Position numbers and translations under genes: made by a program
Notes under the pieces: generated by a model
The model's database searches: none
What the model was told of the DNA's origin: nothing
What the model saw: the letters and a program-made list of their open reading frames with translations, nothing else
Shown: one piece after another, positions 49,165-58,990 of the stretch
Layout of the letters: the number at the start of each line of letters is the position of its first letter
How positions within the stretch are numbered: position 1 is the first letter of the stretch
Assembly (NCBI GenBank): GCA_964020155.1
Contig: OZ026552.1
Span: 3,707,548-3,771,547, forward strand
Source of the DNA: Chondrilla cf. caribensis
Lineage: Eukaryota; Porifera; Demospongiae; Chondrillida; Chondrillidae
Direction: 5' to 3'
Length of the DNA stretch: 64,000 bases

Positions 49165-50403
49165 CTATTCACTACTTTGGGCGTTTTTTTTCTCATTGCT
49201 TTTATACTTCACGCTTCTGGTTGGAATTTGCTGTGGTTTTTCACATTCCTGGGATACACTACCAACTGGGGGATTGATGCACTCACATACTTCTGTAGGG
49301 GCTGCAGGTTCGGGGTTAGGTCTGGGGGGCCGGGAGCCATGTGACTTGGCACATTCTGTGCTACTATACAACTTCTCAAGGCTGGACAATCTCATTTCAA
49401 GGCACTCATTCTTTGCCTTCTGCTCTGCTAAGTCTTTCTCTAACAATTCGATCTTAGACACAAGCAGGTTGACCCATTTTCTCATTAAACTATCAGCTTG
49501 CAGAGGTCCCGCTGTATATGTTTCAGAGGGGCCTTGCAGTCCCTCGTTACACACCCCATGCCCAACATCATCAACTGTTTCACTAACATCATTGACCTCA
49601 GCCCCGCTTGACTCATTTTCAATAGCATCAACTTCTGAGTCAATACCATCAACTTCTAAATCGTTGGTAGCTACGTTATCAACAAAATCTTCTCTAACAG
49701 GCACCACATCAACATCATCATTAACCTCGCTGACAGCTACCCTAACAGAGACAACATCTGCTTCATTAGGTGGTGCACTTCTCACATTTCCACTCTTATG
49801 CATATCTGCTGTAGGCCTCCTGACTGAGGACTGCCCATAATGCACTGGGGAGTGGCTACTTCCCTCCCTTTCCTCAGGCACCAACTCTGAGCTTCTTATC
49901 TCACTTTCATCCAGCCCCTTATTCAAACTCATTGATAAGCCTGACTTCCCCTTTGCCCCCCTCAGACCTTCTCTTTTCCCCCTCATCACTCCCGCCTTAT
50001 CCACCTCATTGTTCAGATAACTCTCAAGAGAACTACCATCAAGTAAACTAATGGACTTCTTCCACTTGCGCGCCCTTCCCCTTCCACCCCTCTTCTCAAA
50101 ATCAGTGGGAGTAATGAGAGATCCCCCATACTCAATACACTTACTCTTGGAGCTCTTAAACTTCTTTGGATAAAAAACTCCCTTAATAGAGCCACAGCAC
50201 ACCTCAACTCCTGTCACGTTCGGTACGCGCTGACCAATTGAATCGGCAATTGAAGGATCTATCCTTTCGGAAGGCAAAACTCCGACTCCATCACTATTCG
50301 GTTTGCTTTTCTCAGACATCGGCATCGGTGAAATCGGCAACAAATCGCTTGAAACTGATAAATCACTCTCAGTAAAAATCTCTGATACAATCAACTCCGC
50401 CAT
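49165..50403 (-). CDS. LINE ORF1 protein with SAND domain
   Basis: 412 codons, start MAELIVSEIF. Residues about 65-131 match the SAND DNA-binding fold: VCCGSIKGVFYPKKF, SKCIEYGGSLITPTDFE, then GGRGRARKWKKSISL. The order CG..KG..Y..KF...KCI.......TP..FE..GG....+.WK is that of host SAND proteins such as SP100, DEAF1 and GMEB. A long acidic, Ser/Asp/Val-rich middle follows. A coiled coil lies at about 305-350 (KIELLEKDLAEQKAKNECLE), as in many ORF1p trimers. The role is inferred to be nucleic-acid binding in the retrotransposon RNP. Confidence 0.85.
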   Translation of the reverse strand: MAELIVSEIFTESDLSVSSDLLPISPMPMSEKSKPNSDGVGVLPSERIDPSIADSIGQRVPNVTGVEVCCGSIKGVFYPKKFKSSKSKCIEYGGSLITPTDFEKRGGRGRARKWKKSISLLDGSSLESYLNNEVDKAGVMRGKREGLRGAKGKSGLSMSLNKGLDESEIRSSELVPEEREGSSHSPVHYGQSSVRRPTADMHKSGNVRSAPPNEADVVSVRVAVSEVNDDVDVVPVREDFVDNVATNDLEVDGIDSEVDAIENESSGAEVNDVSETVDDVGHGVCNEGLQGPSETYTAGPLQADSLMRKWVNLLVSKIELLEKDLAEQKAKNECLEMRLSSLEKLYSSTECAKSHGSRPPRPNPEPAAPTEVCECINPPVGSVSQECEKPQQIPTRSVKYKSNEKKNAQSSE

Positions 50404-51167
50404 CTTTTCATACTATATACCATATCACTATATTACTATATTACTAGTATTTTGCAAGGACATGATACGATCATATGTTTCTCCGTGGTCACAACAAGTC
50501 GCCGATCAAGAATTGCAAACGAAGGAATGAGCTATAGAACCAACATATTCAGTCCTAGTTGTATCATTGCTATTATTTCTGATAAACAAACAGATGAAAT
50601 ACTTTTGCGAATGTAGTTTGTCTGCTGTGCATTCACAGAGTGGTTAGAGACATTGATGTTCACTATGAACGATACAAATTGAGAGTACTTATATTCTGAC
50701 GAAAAATCATTGCATAATCGACAAAACAACACTAGATTTATTCTTTTCTTGCTTCCCTCTGTCCTCCCACAGATACTCTAACCTGAGTTAGAGCATAGAC
50801 TATGGTTACAGTATCCATGGTCCTCCTAACACGTACGGGGTGTATGGTGAGCCGTAGAAACACTATATACGTGTTATTTGTTAATTGGTAGGTGGGAACT
50901 GATCGCTACTCGGGCTAGACCGTTGTCAGAGGGAATATGGTATCCCCGTAAATACCGTATCCCCCAAACATTATTCCCTAGTGAAAAGTGTATCCTCCCA
51001 GGGAATCCTGTACCCCGCTGACCACCTAGTGAATAATGTATCCCATACATATATATAATCATAGGCAACCCTAGGCCATCATATATATGTAAAATAATGC
51101 ACGTACGTATATATATTAATTTTATATAAGTTGTATAATAATATATATTAGGCATAATTATTATAAT

Positions 51168-51370
51168 TCAAAAATGTGTATATAAATTAAATAACAGAAT
51201 AAATATTAATAAGGTAAGGTAATTATTTATAAACAATATAGTAGTAATAAAAATAATAAAAATAATATAATATAAAAATGATATAATGAATAATAGTATA
51301 AATAATATAATATAAATATAAGAGTATATAAAGTATATACCTATAAAGTATATTGAAAAAAAAACCAAAT
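51168..51370. repeat. AT-rich interior of Ginger-like element, first copy
   Basis: TATAATAAT-rich sequence matching 52198-52336. Open frames here are compositional. Confidence 0.7.
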
Positions 51371-51419
51371 AGGAAGTTATTAGGTAAAGAAAGAGTACTT
51401 TAAGACTTAGCTTAAACTA

Positions 51420-51640
51420 CATTGTTTACATTTCTTCAAGTGACCAACATAGTGGAGCAGACCATCGATAATTTGGTAATCCTTCGCGCGGCGTCGTATC
51501 ACAAGCTTGTCACTCTTGCTACTGCCATCTGGGTACTCTCCTCTCGAAATATACTCGCGTATCTCTTCGAATTTGCGGCTCTCGTCTTCCAACTTGGTCT
51601 CCATCGCTTGATTCGCTTCTTTTGCCATTTGAACACTGCT
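51420..51640 (-). pseudogene. H2C2 protein exon 1, duplicate in short Ginger-like copy
   Basis: Same as 53020-53246 (MAKEANQAMETKLEDE onwards, RRRAKDYQIIDGLLHYVGHL) but its second exon is deleted, so it is a remnant. Confidence 0.8.
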
Positions 51641-52369
51641 ACATTGAATTAAATAACTTGCAGGGTGCGAGTTTCCAGCAACACCTTCACATTCTTCCCG
51701 CCCAAGCGTTACCATGGCCTTCTTCCCGCTCTTATGGTCGTTCCTCGACGAATTGTTCGAGACTAGGTCGTCTCTCACTTACACATTTGCGGGGATACAA
51801 TATCCACGTACGGGATACATAGGGAGATACATAATTCACTGCGGTTATATTAGGGGATAATGTACGGGGATACAGTATCCACTAGGGGATAATGTACGGG
51901 GATACAGTATCCACTAGGAAATATCGTACGGGGATACAAAAAAGTGGGGATACCGGTGTCAGAGGGAATATGGTATCCCCGTAAATACCGTATCCCCCAA
52001 ACATTATTCCCTAGTGAAAAGTGTATCCTCCCAGGGAATCCTGTACCCCGCTGACCACCTAGTGAATAATGTATCCCATACATATATATAATCATAGGCA
52101 ACCCTAGGCCATCATATATATGTAAAATAATGCGCGTACGTATATATATTAATTTTATATAAGTTGTATAATAATATATATTAGGCATAATTATTATAAT
52201 TCAAAAATGTGTATATAAATTAAATAACAGAATAAATATTAATAAGGTAAGGTAATTATTTATAAACAATATAGTAGTAATAAAAATAATAAAAATAATA
52301 TAATATAAAAATGATATAATGAATAATAGTATAAATCATCAAACATCACATGACTGGACCTGCATATAC

Positions 52370-52381
<12 letters not shown>

Positions 52382-52411
<30 letters not shown>
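52382..52411. repeat. (TA)n microsatellite
   Basis: A pure AT dinucleotide run. Confidence 0.9.
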
Positions 52412-52417
<6 letters not shown>

Positions 52418-52575
52418 ATCACATATTATTAAATATATGTACAGGGTATGTGGTTAAATCATTATTATCAAGTTTCACATCACATCACATTGTATGCATA
52501 GATTGTGACTTCATATACGTACATGTTGGTTACACATAATGTACATATGCCCATATGCCATGGTACGTAACTTAC

Positions 52576-52899
52576 AAGATCAACAACATCTGAGTACAAG
52601 GTTTTCCAATAATACCGAGCTCCAACTTGACTGTGTACTTTATCTCTTCCCAGATGTCCCTGTTCATGAATGGTACGTAAAATTTTAAGCTGTTCACCTT
52701 TTTCACTAATCACCAGACGTGGCTAGATAATGAGCACAAGTAGTGAAATTAAAGAGATATAGATCTTACTTGACAAGGTTACTAAAATATACACATGCAA
52801 TACCCTTTTTGTGGCATGTGGCACTCAAATAATAATAATAATAATAATAATAATTTGTGTACATAGTACATACATACATACATAATATTACATATATAT

Positions 52900-52985
<86 letters not shown>

Positions 52986-53246
52986 GTGTCCAAGATTACT
53001 GAGTGGCTAAGCCGCTTACTCGTTTTGTAGGATCTCCCTCCAACCCGCATTTCTTCAAGTGACCGACATAGTGGAGCAGACCATCGATAATTTGGTAATC
53101 CTTCGCGCGGCGTCGTATCACAAGCTTGTCACTCTTGCTACTGCCATCTGGGTACTCTTCTCTCGAAATATACTCGCGTATCTCTTCGAATTTGCGGCTC
53201 TCGTCTTCCAACTTGGTCTCCATCGCTTGATTCGCTTCTTTTGCCA
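52576..53246 (-). CDS. H2C2 integrase zinc-finger protein, spliced, partial (Ginger-type)
   Basis: Exon 53246-53020 ends KKCGLEGDPTKR at donor GTAAGC. Exon 52722-52576 starts at TCTAG|CCA with PRLVISEKGEQLKILRTIHE and QGHLGRDKVHSQVGARYYWK, and ends DVVDL at donor GTAAGT. Together they give the segment before and the first half (H..GHLG..K) of the H2C2 zinc-binding domain of Gypsy/Ginger integrases, interrupted by a phase-0 intron that contains (CA)n. The exon with the two Cys and the DDE core is missing, so it cannot be an active transposase. Confidence 0.78.
52917..52982. repeat. (CA)n microsatellite
   Basis: A pure CA run inside the intron of the H2C2 gene. Confidence 0.95.
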
Positions 53247-53652
53247 TTTGAACACTGCTACATTGAATTAAATAACTTGCAGGGTGCGAGTTTCCAGCAA
53301 CACCTTCACATTCTTCCCACCCAAGCGTTACCATGGCCTTCTTCCCGCCCAAGCGTTACCATGGCCTTCTTCCCGCTCAAGCGTTGTTATCATCTCCTCT
53401 TCGTCTAAGCGTTGCCATGGGCCTCTTATGGTCGTTCCTCGACGAATTGTTCGAGACTAGGTCGTCTCTAACTTACACAATTGCGGGGATACAATATCCA
53501 CGTACGGGATACATAGGGAGATACATAATTCACTGCGGTTATATTAGGGGATAATGTACGGGGATACAGTATCCACTAGGAGATATCGTACGGGGATACA
53601 AAAAAGTGGGGATACCGGATACCCGATGACACCGGATACCCGATGACACCGT

Positions 53653-54107
53653 CCCTTCCCTTATGGCGCGAAATTTGAAGTGTCCAGTGGTTTTATAAGG
53701 AGCGGCAAATCTACGATTCGGCACATTCGCATTTGTGAATGAATACCCAATTTTCAAGATGATCAAGTGATTTTCTATCGTTTTTCAAGTCTCGACGGGA
53801 AGAACCTCGATGAAAGCGCCATGCTATCGGCAATAAGAAGACTATCGGCGGAAGCTGGAATTGTCGTAAAAGTTGAATCCTCCAAGGAGATGTTTGAGAA
53901 GATAATGGGAAAAGCGCAGAGGATTCGTTCGGAATCGAACCCCCTCACGGAGGCCCCGCCAGGAAATAGGTTCTCTTCCGTATGTGGACTATATATCCCC
54001 TCCACGACTCCACAAGTCGCGGTATAATCAGAGGTGAGGGGTTATAGAGATGTCGTTTGACTTTACGGCCGTCTCTGTGTAGTGTGTGTTAGTGTATTTA
54101 TTCGTAT
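53653..54107 (+). repeat. KNLDES block, copy C
   Basis: Starts TCCCTTATGGCGCGAAATTTG. The frame LDGKNLDESAMLSAIRRLSA is intact. The homology to copy A ends at about 54107 (TTATTCGTAT), where a LINE is inserted. Confidence 0.6.
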
Positions 54108-54167
54108 TCTTTATCTGGTGTGTTATTGTCATGACATGAAGTCGTTAGCTTTATCTTTCATTTTGTA

Positions 54168-54602
54168 ATGTGTGTCAGTGTATTAGAAAATACTGCCAAA
54201 AAATTCGACTGGAACCTCATCGATTCCCAGGTGGATCAGAAACTGGCAAAGATATCATCAGACCTGACCTGCCGAGCCGTTACCACATCTCAAGCAGCTA
54301 ACGCCTTCTCCAATGTTGTCATGCATACTCTTGTGGAGTTCGGAGTTATAAAAGATGACAGCAAACAAAAACATAGGCCCAGACGAATAGAAACGACCGT
54401 CTCCAACCTTGCCGCTATCAAGAAGACCGCACGGAGAAACATCCGCAACGAACCCGACCAATTTCTCCACGTCATGAGGCTTCACAGTAAGGCTCTAAAA
54501 GACAAACGACGCCAAGAGGAGAAGCTGTCAGCACTTAAACAGGAGGGGGCCTTCTGGAGAAACCGTTGGAAGTTTGTCAGGTCGGTTCTGGAGGGGAATT
54601 AA
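54168..54602 (+). pseudogene. R2/Hero-like LINE, segment upstream of RT
   Basis: About 144 codons, basic and helical (NLAAIKKTARRNIRNEPDQF, then LKQEGAFWRNRWKFVRSVLE). The last part, followed after a stop by DPEFPPATAYEFFSNSFES, is the usual lead-in to the RT of R2-type elements. A TAA at 54600 and a frameshift before 54704 break it from the RT. Confidence 0.75.
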
Positions 54603-54703
54603 GATCCTGAATTTCCTCCAGCCACTGCGTATGAATTCTTTAGTAATTCCTTTGAGTCCTCCTCAACTACATACCAAGGCATCCCTGCCTGGGTTCCTAA
54701 GTA

Positions 54704-56386
54704 ATGCCCCTATCCTTCCAAGAGGACTTTGACACCTCAGCAATCACTCCCACATTGATTAGGAGAGTCCTGAAGTCGTGTGATAAGAGTTCTTCCCCTG
54801 GTGATGATCGCATCTCCTACCACCACCTCTGGAATCTCCCCTCAACACACAGCTTCCTTGCTGAGCTATTCTCGCGTATTGTGAAGGACTCCCATCAGTC
54901 CCCAGAACCATGGTGTGAAGGCAAGATCATTTTAGTCAGCAAGGGTGGTGACCCTAAACTCCCATCCTCCTTCCGTCCTATAGCCTTAACCTCTGCTACT
55001 GGTAAAGTTTTCCACAAGATCCTAGCTAGGCGCCTTGAGAGATACTGCCTCGCCAATGGTTTTATCAATCCAAATATCCAAAAAGGATTCCTCCGGGGCG
55101 TCTCTGGAGCTACAGAGCACATATCAACTCTCAATGGTATTTTACACCAAGCTAGGCTGCTGAATCTCCCCGTTAACATCACCTTTCTGGATATTCAAAA
55201 CGCATTTGGCTCTACCCCTCATAGCCTCATCCACGACATGCTTGCCCTTGTTAAAGTGCCACATTCTATCTCCAAGTACATCGCAGACTGCTACAGCAAA
55301 TTAAAGGCCCGTATCCACACAAAAAATTGGGACACTTCTACCTTTCCAATAGATCGAGGTGTCTTTCAAGGTGACACCATGTCCCCTATTATCTTCCTTC
55401 TGGCTATTAGCCCAATTCTCCACCTGGCTACCAACTGGGCCTTCCAGGGTTTCAGATCCAAAATTCCAGTCCCCAACTCCGACTCACTCCCGCCGAGAGA
55501 TGCCCATGTTTACATCCTTTGGGATGAGCCAGACTCTGACGAGCCTCGTGGTTGGTATCATTCTACTATCACCAATTACCTTCCTGATGGCAGAGCTGTA
55601 CTCGCTCACCCTGATGGTCAAACAGAATGCCTTGACCTCAACACAGTTCAATGGTTCTTGGCCAGAAAAAATGCCAAATGCTACATCGAACCGGGAACAA
55701 AACTGCCAAAGCCCCTTAAAGATCATCCTGCTCAACCCAAGTACGCTAATGGCACTGAACACAAGGTAAAGGCATTTGCGGACGATCTCACAATCATCAA
55801 CTCTAACAAAGTTGACCACCAAAAAGCCCTTCAAAGAATCAACTCAGCCTGCAGCGACTTAGGCCTCAGCCTGAAACCACCTAAATGTGTCTCTTTGTCA
55901 ATCGAAAATGGTACAGTCTCACCCAAAGCCAATTTCAGCCTGACGAATGGTACTACGAGGAGTCTGTCAGACGCTCCAACCAAATTTCTTGGCCACACAA
56001 TAGCAGCAAGTGAGCCTTTGACCAAACAAGCTGCTAGTTCTTCACTCAAATCCATCATCACCGAGGGTCTCCAAAAGATTGACGACCGCCCAATCCGTGG
56101 GGAGATGAAGGTCTGGATACTACGCCATTACCTCATACCATCCACACACTTCCATGTTATGGTGAATCTCATCCAACCATCCACCATTGCTACCCTGGAG
56201 AACACCATAGCTAGATATGTCAAGAAATGGCTGCAGCTTCCTAGGAATGCAACAAGGGCTGTTATCCATCATCCCACTGTCACAAATGTCCCTTTACTAG
56301 GTGCTGTAACGATGAAAGCTAAGCTGTCTCTGTTAGTGAGCCTTCACTACTCCTCTGACCCAGCCATCATTGAAATGAACAATTAA
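54704..56386 (+). CDS. R2/Hero-like reverse transcriptase with Tudor-like insertion
   Basis: 560 codons, open throughout. RT motifs: SSSPGDDRISYHHLWNLP, IILVSKGGDPKLPSSFRPIA, FLDIQNAFGSTPHSLI (motif A, with Asn-Ala-Phe), GVFQGDTMSPIIFLLAISPI (motif B, near residue 218) and KAFADDLTIIN (motif C, near 356). About 135 residues separate motifs B and C, far more than usual. This span holds VYILWDEPDSDEPRGWYHST and DGRAVLAHPDGQTECLDLNT, which look like a Tudor/Agenet-type barrel at about 266-318. The C-terminal thumb continues to a stop after IIEMNN; the true frame goes on after a one-base shift. Confidence 0.85.
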   Translation: MPLSFQEDFDTSAITPTLIRRVLKSCDKSSSPGDDRISYHHLWNLPSTHSFLAELFSRIVKDSHQSPEPWCEGKIILVSKGGDPKLPSSFRPIALTSATGKVFHKILARRLERYCLANGFINPNIQKGFLRGVSGATEHISTLNGILHQARLLNLPVNITFLDIQNAFGSTPHSLIHDMLALVKVPHSISKYIADCYSKLKARIHTKNWDTSTFPIDRGVFQGDTMSPIIFLLAISPILHLATNWAFQGFRSKIPVPNSDSLPPRDAHVYILWDEPDSDEPRGWYHSTITNYLPDGRAVLAHPDGQTECLDLNTVQWFLARKNAKCYIEPGTKLPKPLKDHPAQPKYANGTEHKVKAFADDLTIINSNKVDHQKALQRINSACSDLGLSLKPPKCVSLSIENGTVSPKANFSLTNGTTRSLSDAPTKFLGHTIAASEPLTKQAASSSLKSIITEGLQKIDDRPIRGEMKVWILRHYLIPSTHFHVMVNLIQPSTIATLENTIARYVKKWLQLPRNATRAVIHHPTVTNVPLLGAVTMKAKLSLLVSLHYSSDPAIIEMNN

Positions 56387-57346
56387 CATCCTAAATGAGC
56401 CGGCCTTCTTGCAAGGTGGCATGGTTAGCAAAGCTCTTAGGGAACGTTTCCAAATGCTAGATCTGCAGCAACCAAAGAAGGCCCTAAAGACTGCAGTAAA
56501 ACAGCTAGTCATAGAGGAAAGGAAGAATAAGTGGAATAACAAACTTGAGAGCCTCCAAGTTCAGCGCAAATTTATAGACATCATCAACCTGGAAGAAGAC
56601 ACCAAGCTATGGAATCGTATGTTGATGGCCTGCCCAAGGGCCAGCTATCATTCCTGCTGAGAGCCGGGTCCGACGCACTACCCACTCCTATGAATCTCCA
56701 CCGATGGAAATTTAGAGTCTCCCAGGTCTGTCCTCTATGCAGACAACCATCACCATGTACAACAGCCCACATCCTATCAGGATGCCCCACAGCTCTCCTG
56801 GATAGCCACTTCACGTGGCGACACGACTCAGTCCTCAACCAGCTTCGAAACAACCTCCTCCTCCACCTTGACTGTTCATGGGCCATTTTTATCGACATTC
56901 CTGGCCTAAGGGCATCTTATGCTCCACCTTCTACCATCCCTCTAAATGTTGAAGTCACCCCTTACAGACCTGATTTGGTAGCTGTTAAAGGTCAGACTCT
57001 TCACTTGGTGGAATTAACATTCTGTGGTAACACAATGGATGCAATGGCTGCTGCACGTAACAGGAAAGCCAACAAGTTGGAATATCTGTACCTACTCTCT
57101 GATATCAGGAGGAAAGGATGGAAAGCAAGTTATTCCACCATTGAGATTGGAGCCCTGGGCCATTACAACCCAGACTCCTTATCCACACTGTCAGCTTCCT
57201 GGCAAGACATACGTATGTCTGAGTGGAAAAAGATCCTGACATCTGGAGCCACAACAGCCATCTCATGCTCCCAAGTCATCTTTCACGCAAGGGCCAATTC
57301 TGCTTGGTCTCCCAACAGACCACTGCTGCAAACAAAATTGATCTGA
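56387..57346 (+). pseudogene. R2/Hero-like LINE C-terminus: zinc finger and RLE endonuclease
   Basis: The linker INILNEPAFLQ to LWNRMLMACP (to 56660) shifts frame near 56620. The 56609-57346 frame then gives SQVCPLCRQPSPCTTAHILS and GCPTALLDSHFTWRHDSVLN, a CCHC zinc finger. The restriction-like endonuclease follows with YRPDLVAVKG, LHLVELTFCGN, a Lys-rich RNRKANKLEYL helix and STIEIGALGHY. These are the PD...E...K elements of the R2-group endonuclease, which nicks target DNA for target-primed reverse transcription. The domain is open and catalytic residues are present. Confidence 0.82.
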
Positions 57347-57751
57347 TGTATTATTATCATTTCTGTTATCATTTTAAGTCTGACTCATCTTTAACCAATC
57401 ATAATTAGCATGTATCTTTGTGGTGTAGTACAGACATTCTTGCCAGGGCAAAGCATCCAGTTTTTCTGGGCCCATGTTCTTTGTACCCTGTGTCCGAGAA
57501 CGTATGCAGTCTTACTGGTGTTTTTCTTGTGCTTAATAATGGCTTTTCTCCCCCCCTTCATATCATAATATCCTAGCTGTATCAAAATCTATATCTGGTT
57601 TTTTATGTAGGAGGCAAGGCTTTGCAGGGAAGTCTTGAGACTCCAGAAGGATGTGTCCTCATTAAAAGAGGAGCTTGCCTCCACACGTGGTGTCTAGTGC
57701 GACTGAAACACCTACAGTGAACAGGAACAGTGCCGCAGATGCCATTTTCAT

Positions 57752-58230
57752 GTTTGAAGTGACCTCTGATGGAAGAAAACCCATTTTTCACGCTGACATC
57801 TGTTTCAAAACCAAACTTACACCACTTCTTTATCTAGGTTTAGATTATCAGGGCAGTAATTTCATTAGATGATGCATGGCTGATTAACAAAATTAGCAGA
57901 GACCTCTTGTGGGCAGAACCTGCTTGTTCAGCTTGTTCCAGCCATTTCTCCAAAACTGACTTGAGCTTTTGAGCATTCTTGAAGCTGAGTTGGAGATTTT
58001 CAAATTGGCAGATGGTGGTTTAACTGAAATCAGTTCCTTTTATATATCTCTGCAAGAGCTTGTCCGATCTGAGTCTGTGTGAATCCTAACTTCAATCTTT
58101 TCTGCTTGAAAGATGTGGCAAATACTTTTCTTTCACTTCTGGTGATTCGGGATCGACTGTCTGCATAGGCTGAAATTTTCTCTGTGATGGAGGCTGCTGG
58201 ATATATAACCTAGGCTGTATGCCTGTATGG
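57752..58230 (-). pseudogene. POU1 copy D, decayed fragment
   Basis: Matches POU1 homeodomain and POU-specific coding sequence in the same order as intact copies but with deletions (homeodomain centre missing) and frameshifts, for example TTTAACTGAAATCAGTTCC and an inserted TATATA. No useful frame remains. Confidence 0.85.
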
Positions 58231-58235
58231 TATGT

Positions 58236-58990
58236 ATAGCATTAGGTCGGCTCTCAGTGCAGCCACAGGTGCACCAGGATCTCAATTCAGCAACATCCAG
58301 GTTGGTGGAATCATCATATTTGTTGGCAGAAATGCTCTCTACTTGCTGTTCAGGCTTGCTGCACATGTTCACCAATTCGTACATTGGCTAGATTGCTGTT
58401 TTTCCCACAACAAATTCCTTACATGCCTCGTAGGGATCTCATTTCACTTTTGTCATTCTCTTTATGTTGTGGCTGTCTTCAAGCCTATGAAACGTTGCTA
58501 GTTAGAGGATTCTACACACTCTGTGACATCAAAACAGCTTTTTTTATTATGTGAAAATGAGTGGCATTAATATTGTTATGTTGTACTTACGTAATTTGAA
58601 CACTGAAGTGTTAAGGTGGATGCCTAATTGATTTGAGTACATCCCATATTAAACCAGTTTGAAACCAGTTCACAATAAAGCGCTTTATTGCTCTAGTGTT
58701 GCCAAGGTTTATGTTCGTATAGTACAGCCAACTTTCCCACTATTTGATGTATGACATGTATGTTATTTGCCATATAGACTTTGATTTTGGTATGTGGATG
58801 TTGGAGTAGGGTGCTTCTTTTGGGGCTTACTCTTGGATATCCTTGTTTTGGCCGCCCTCATCGGGATCATCTTTTTGGTTAAAATGTTCAAGAGGAAAAA
58901 TGCTCACGAAGCTTACGTACTTCCCTCAGAAAGACGACATCTGACGGTCTTAATGCATGTAACCAAGTACAATGGCAGTATGTATAAATT
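58236..58990 (+). pseudogene. Membrane glycoprotein copy D, remnant
   Basis: It starts in the end of exon 1 (IRSALSAATGAPGSQFSNIQ), runs through intron 1 and ends with the last-exon membrane segment VGVGCFFWGLLLDILVLAAL and a KRKNAHEAYVLP tail. The ectodomain and signal peptide are missing. Confidence 0.87.

Larger units (their letters stand above)
47862..50439 (-). mobile_element. LINE with SAND-domain ORF1, RT region missing
   Basis: Flanked by the 10-bp duplication ATTACTAGTA (47852-47861 and 50440-50449). Copies A and B of the spacer hold the empty site. It ends in (TAA)n on its own 3' side. It carries ORF1, a following frame and an AP-type endonuclease, but no reverse transcriptase between endonuclease and tail, so it is an internally deleted element mobilised in trans. 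Confidence 0.9.
50924..53648 (-). mobile_element. Ginger-like DNA transposon C, tandem/nested pair
   Basis: Bounded by TGTCAGAGGGAATATGGTAT and the inverse of TGTCATCGGGTATCCGGTGT, with the 4-bp duplication CCGT (50920-50923, 53649-53652). Subterminal zones carry many GTATCCCCGTA motifs. The left end recurs at 51957, so a shorter derivative (50924-51955, lacking the middle) lies in tandem with a longer one (51957-53648). Both carry the same first exon of an H2C2 protein. Confidence 0.85.
54108..57600 (+). mobile_element. R2/Hero-like LINE with restriction-like endonuclease
   Basis: A plus-strand non-LTR element with RT first and a PD-(D/E)XK-type endonuclease at the C-terminus, the layout of R2, NeSL, R4 and Hero clades. 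Boundaries are estimated from loss of the duplication homology on the left (compare 35055) and the start of POU1 sequence on the right. Several frameshifts and stops make it inactive. Confidence 0.82.

Noticed and set aside
49154..49840. Plus-strand 228-codon Ser/Thr-rich frame
   Set aside because: Antisense shadow of the SAND-domain ORF1.
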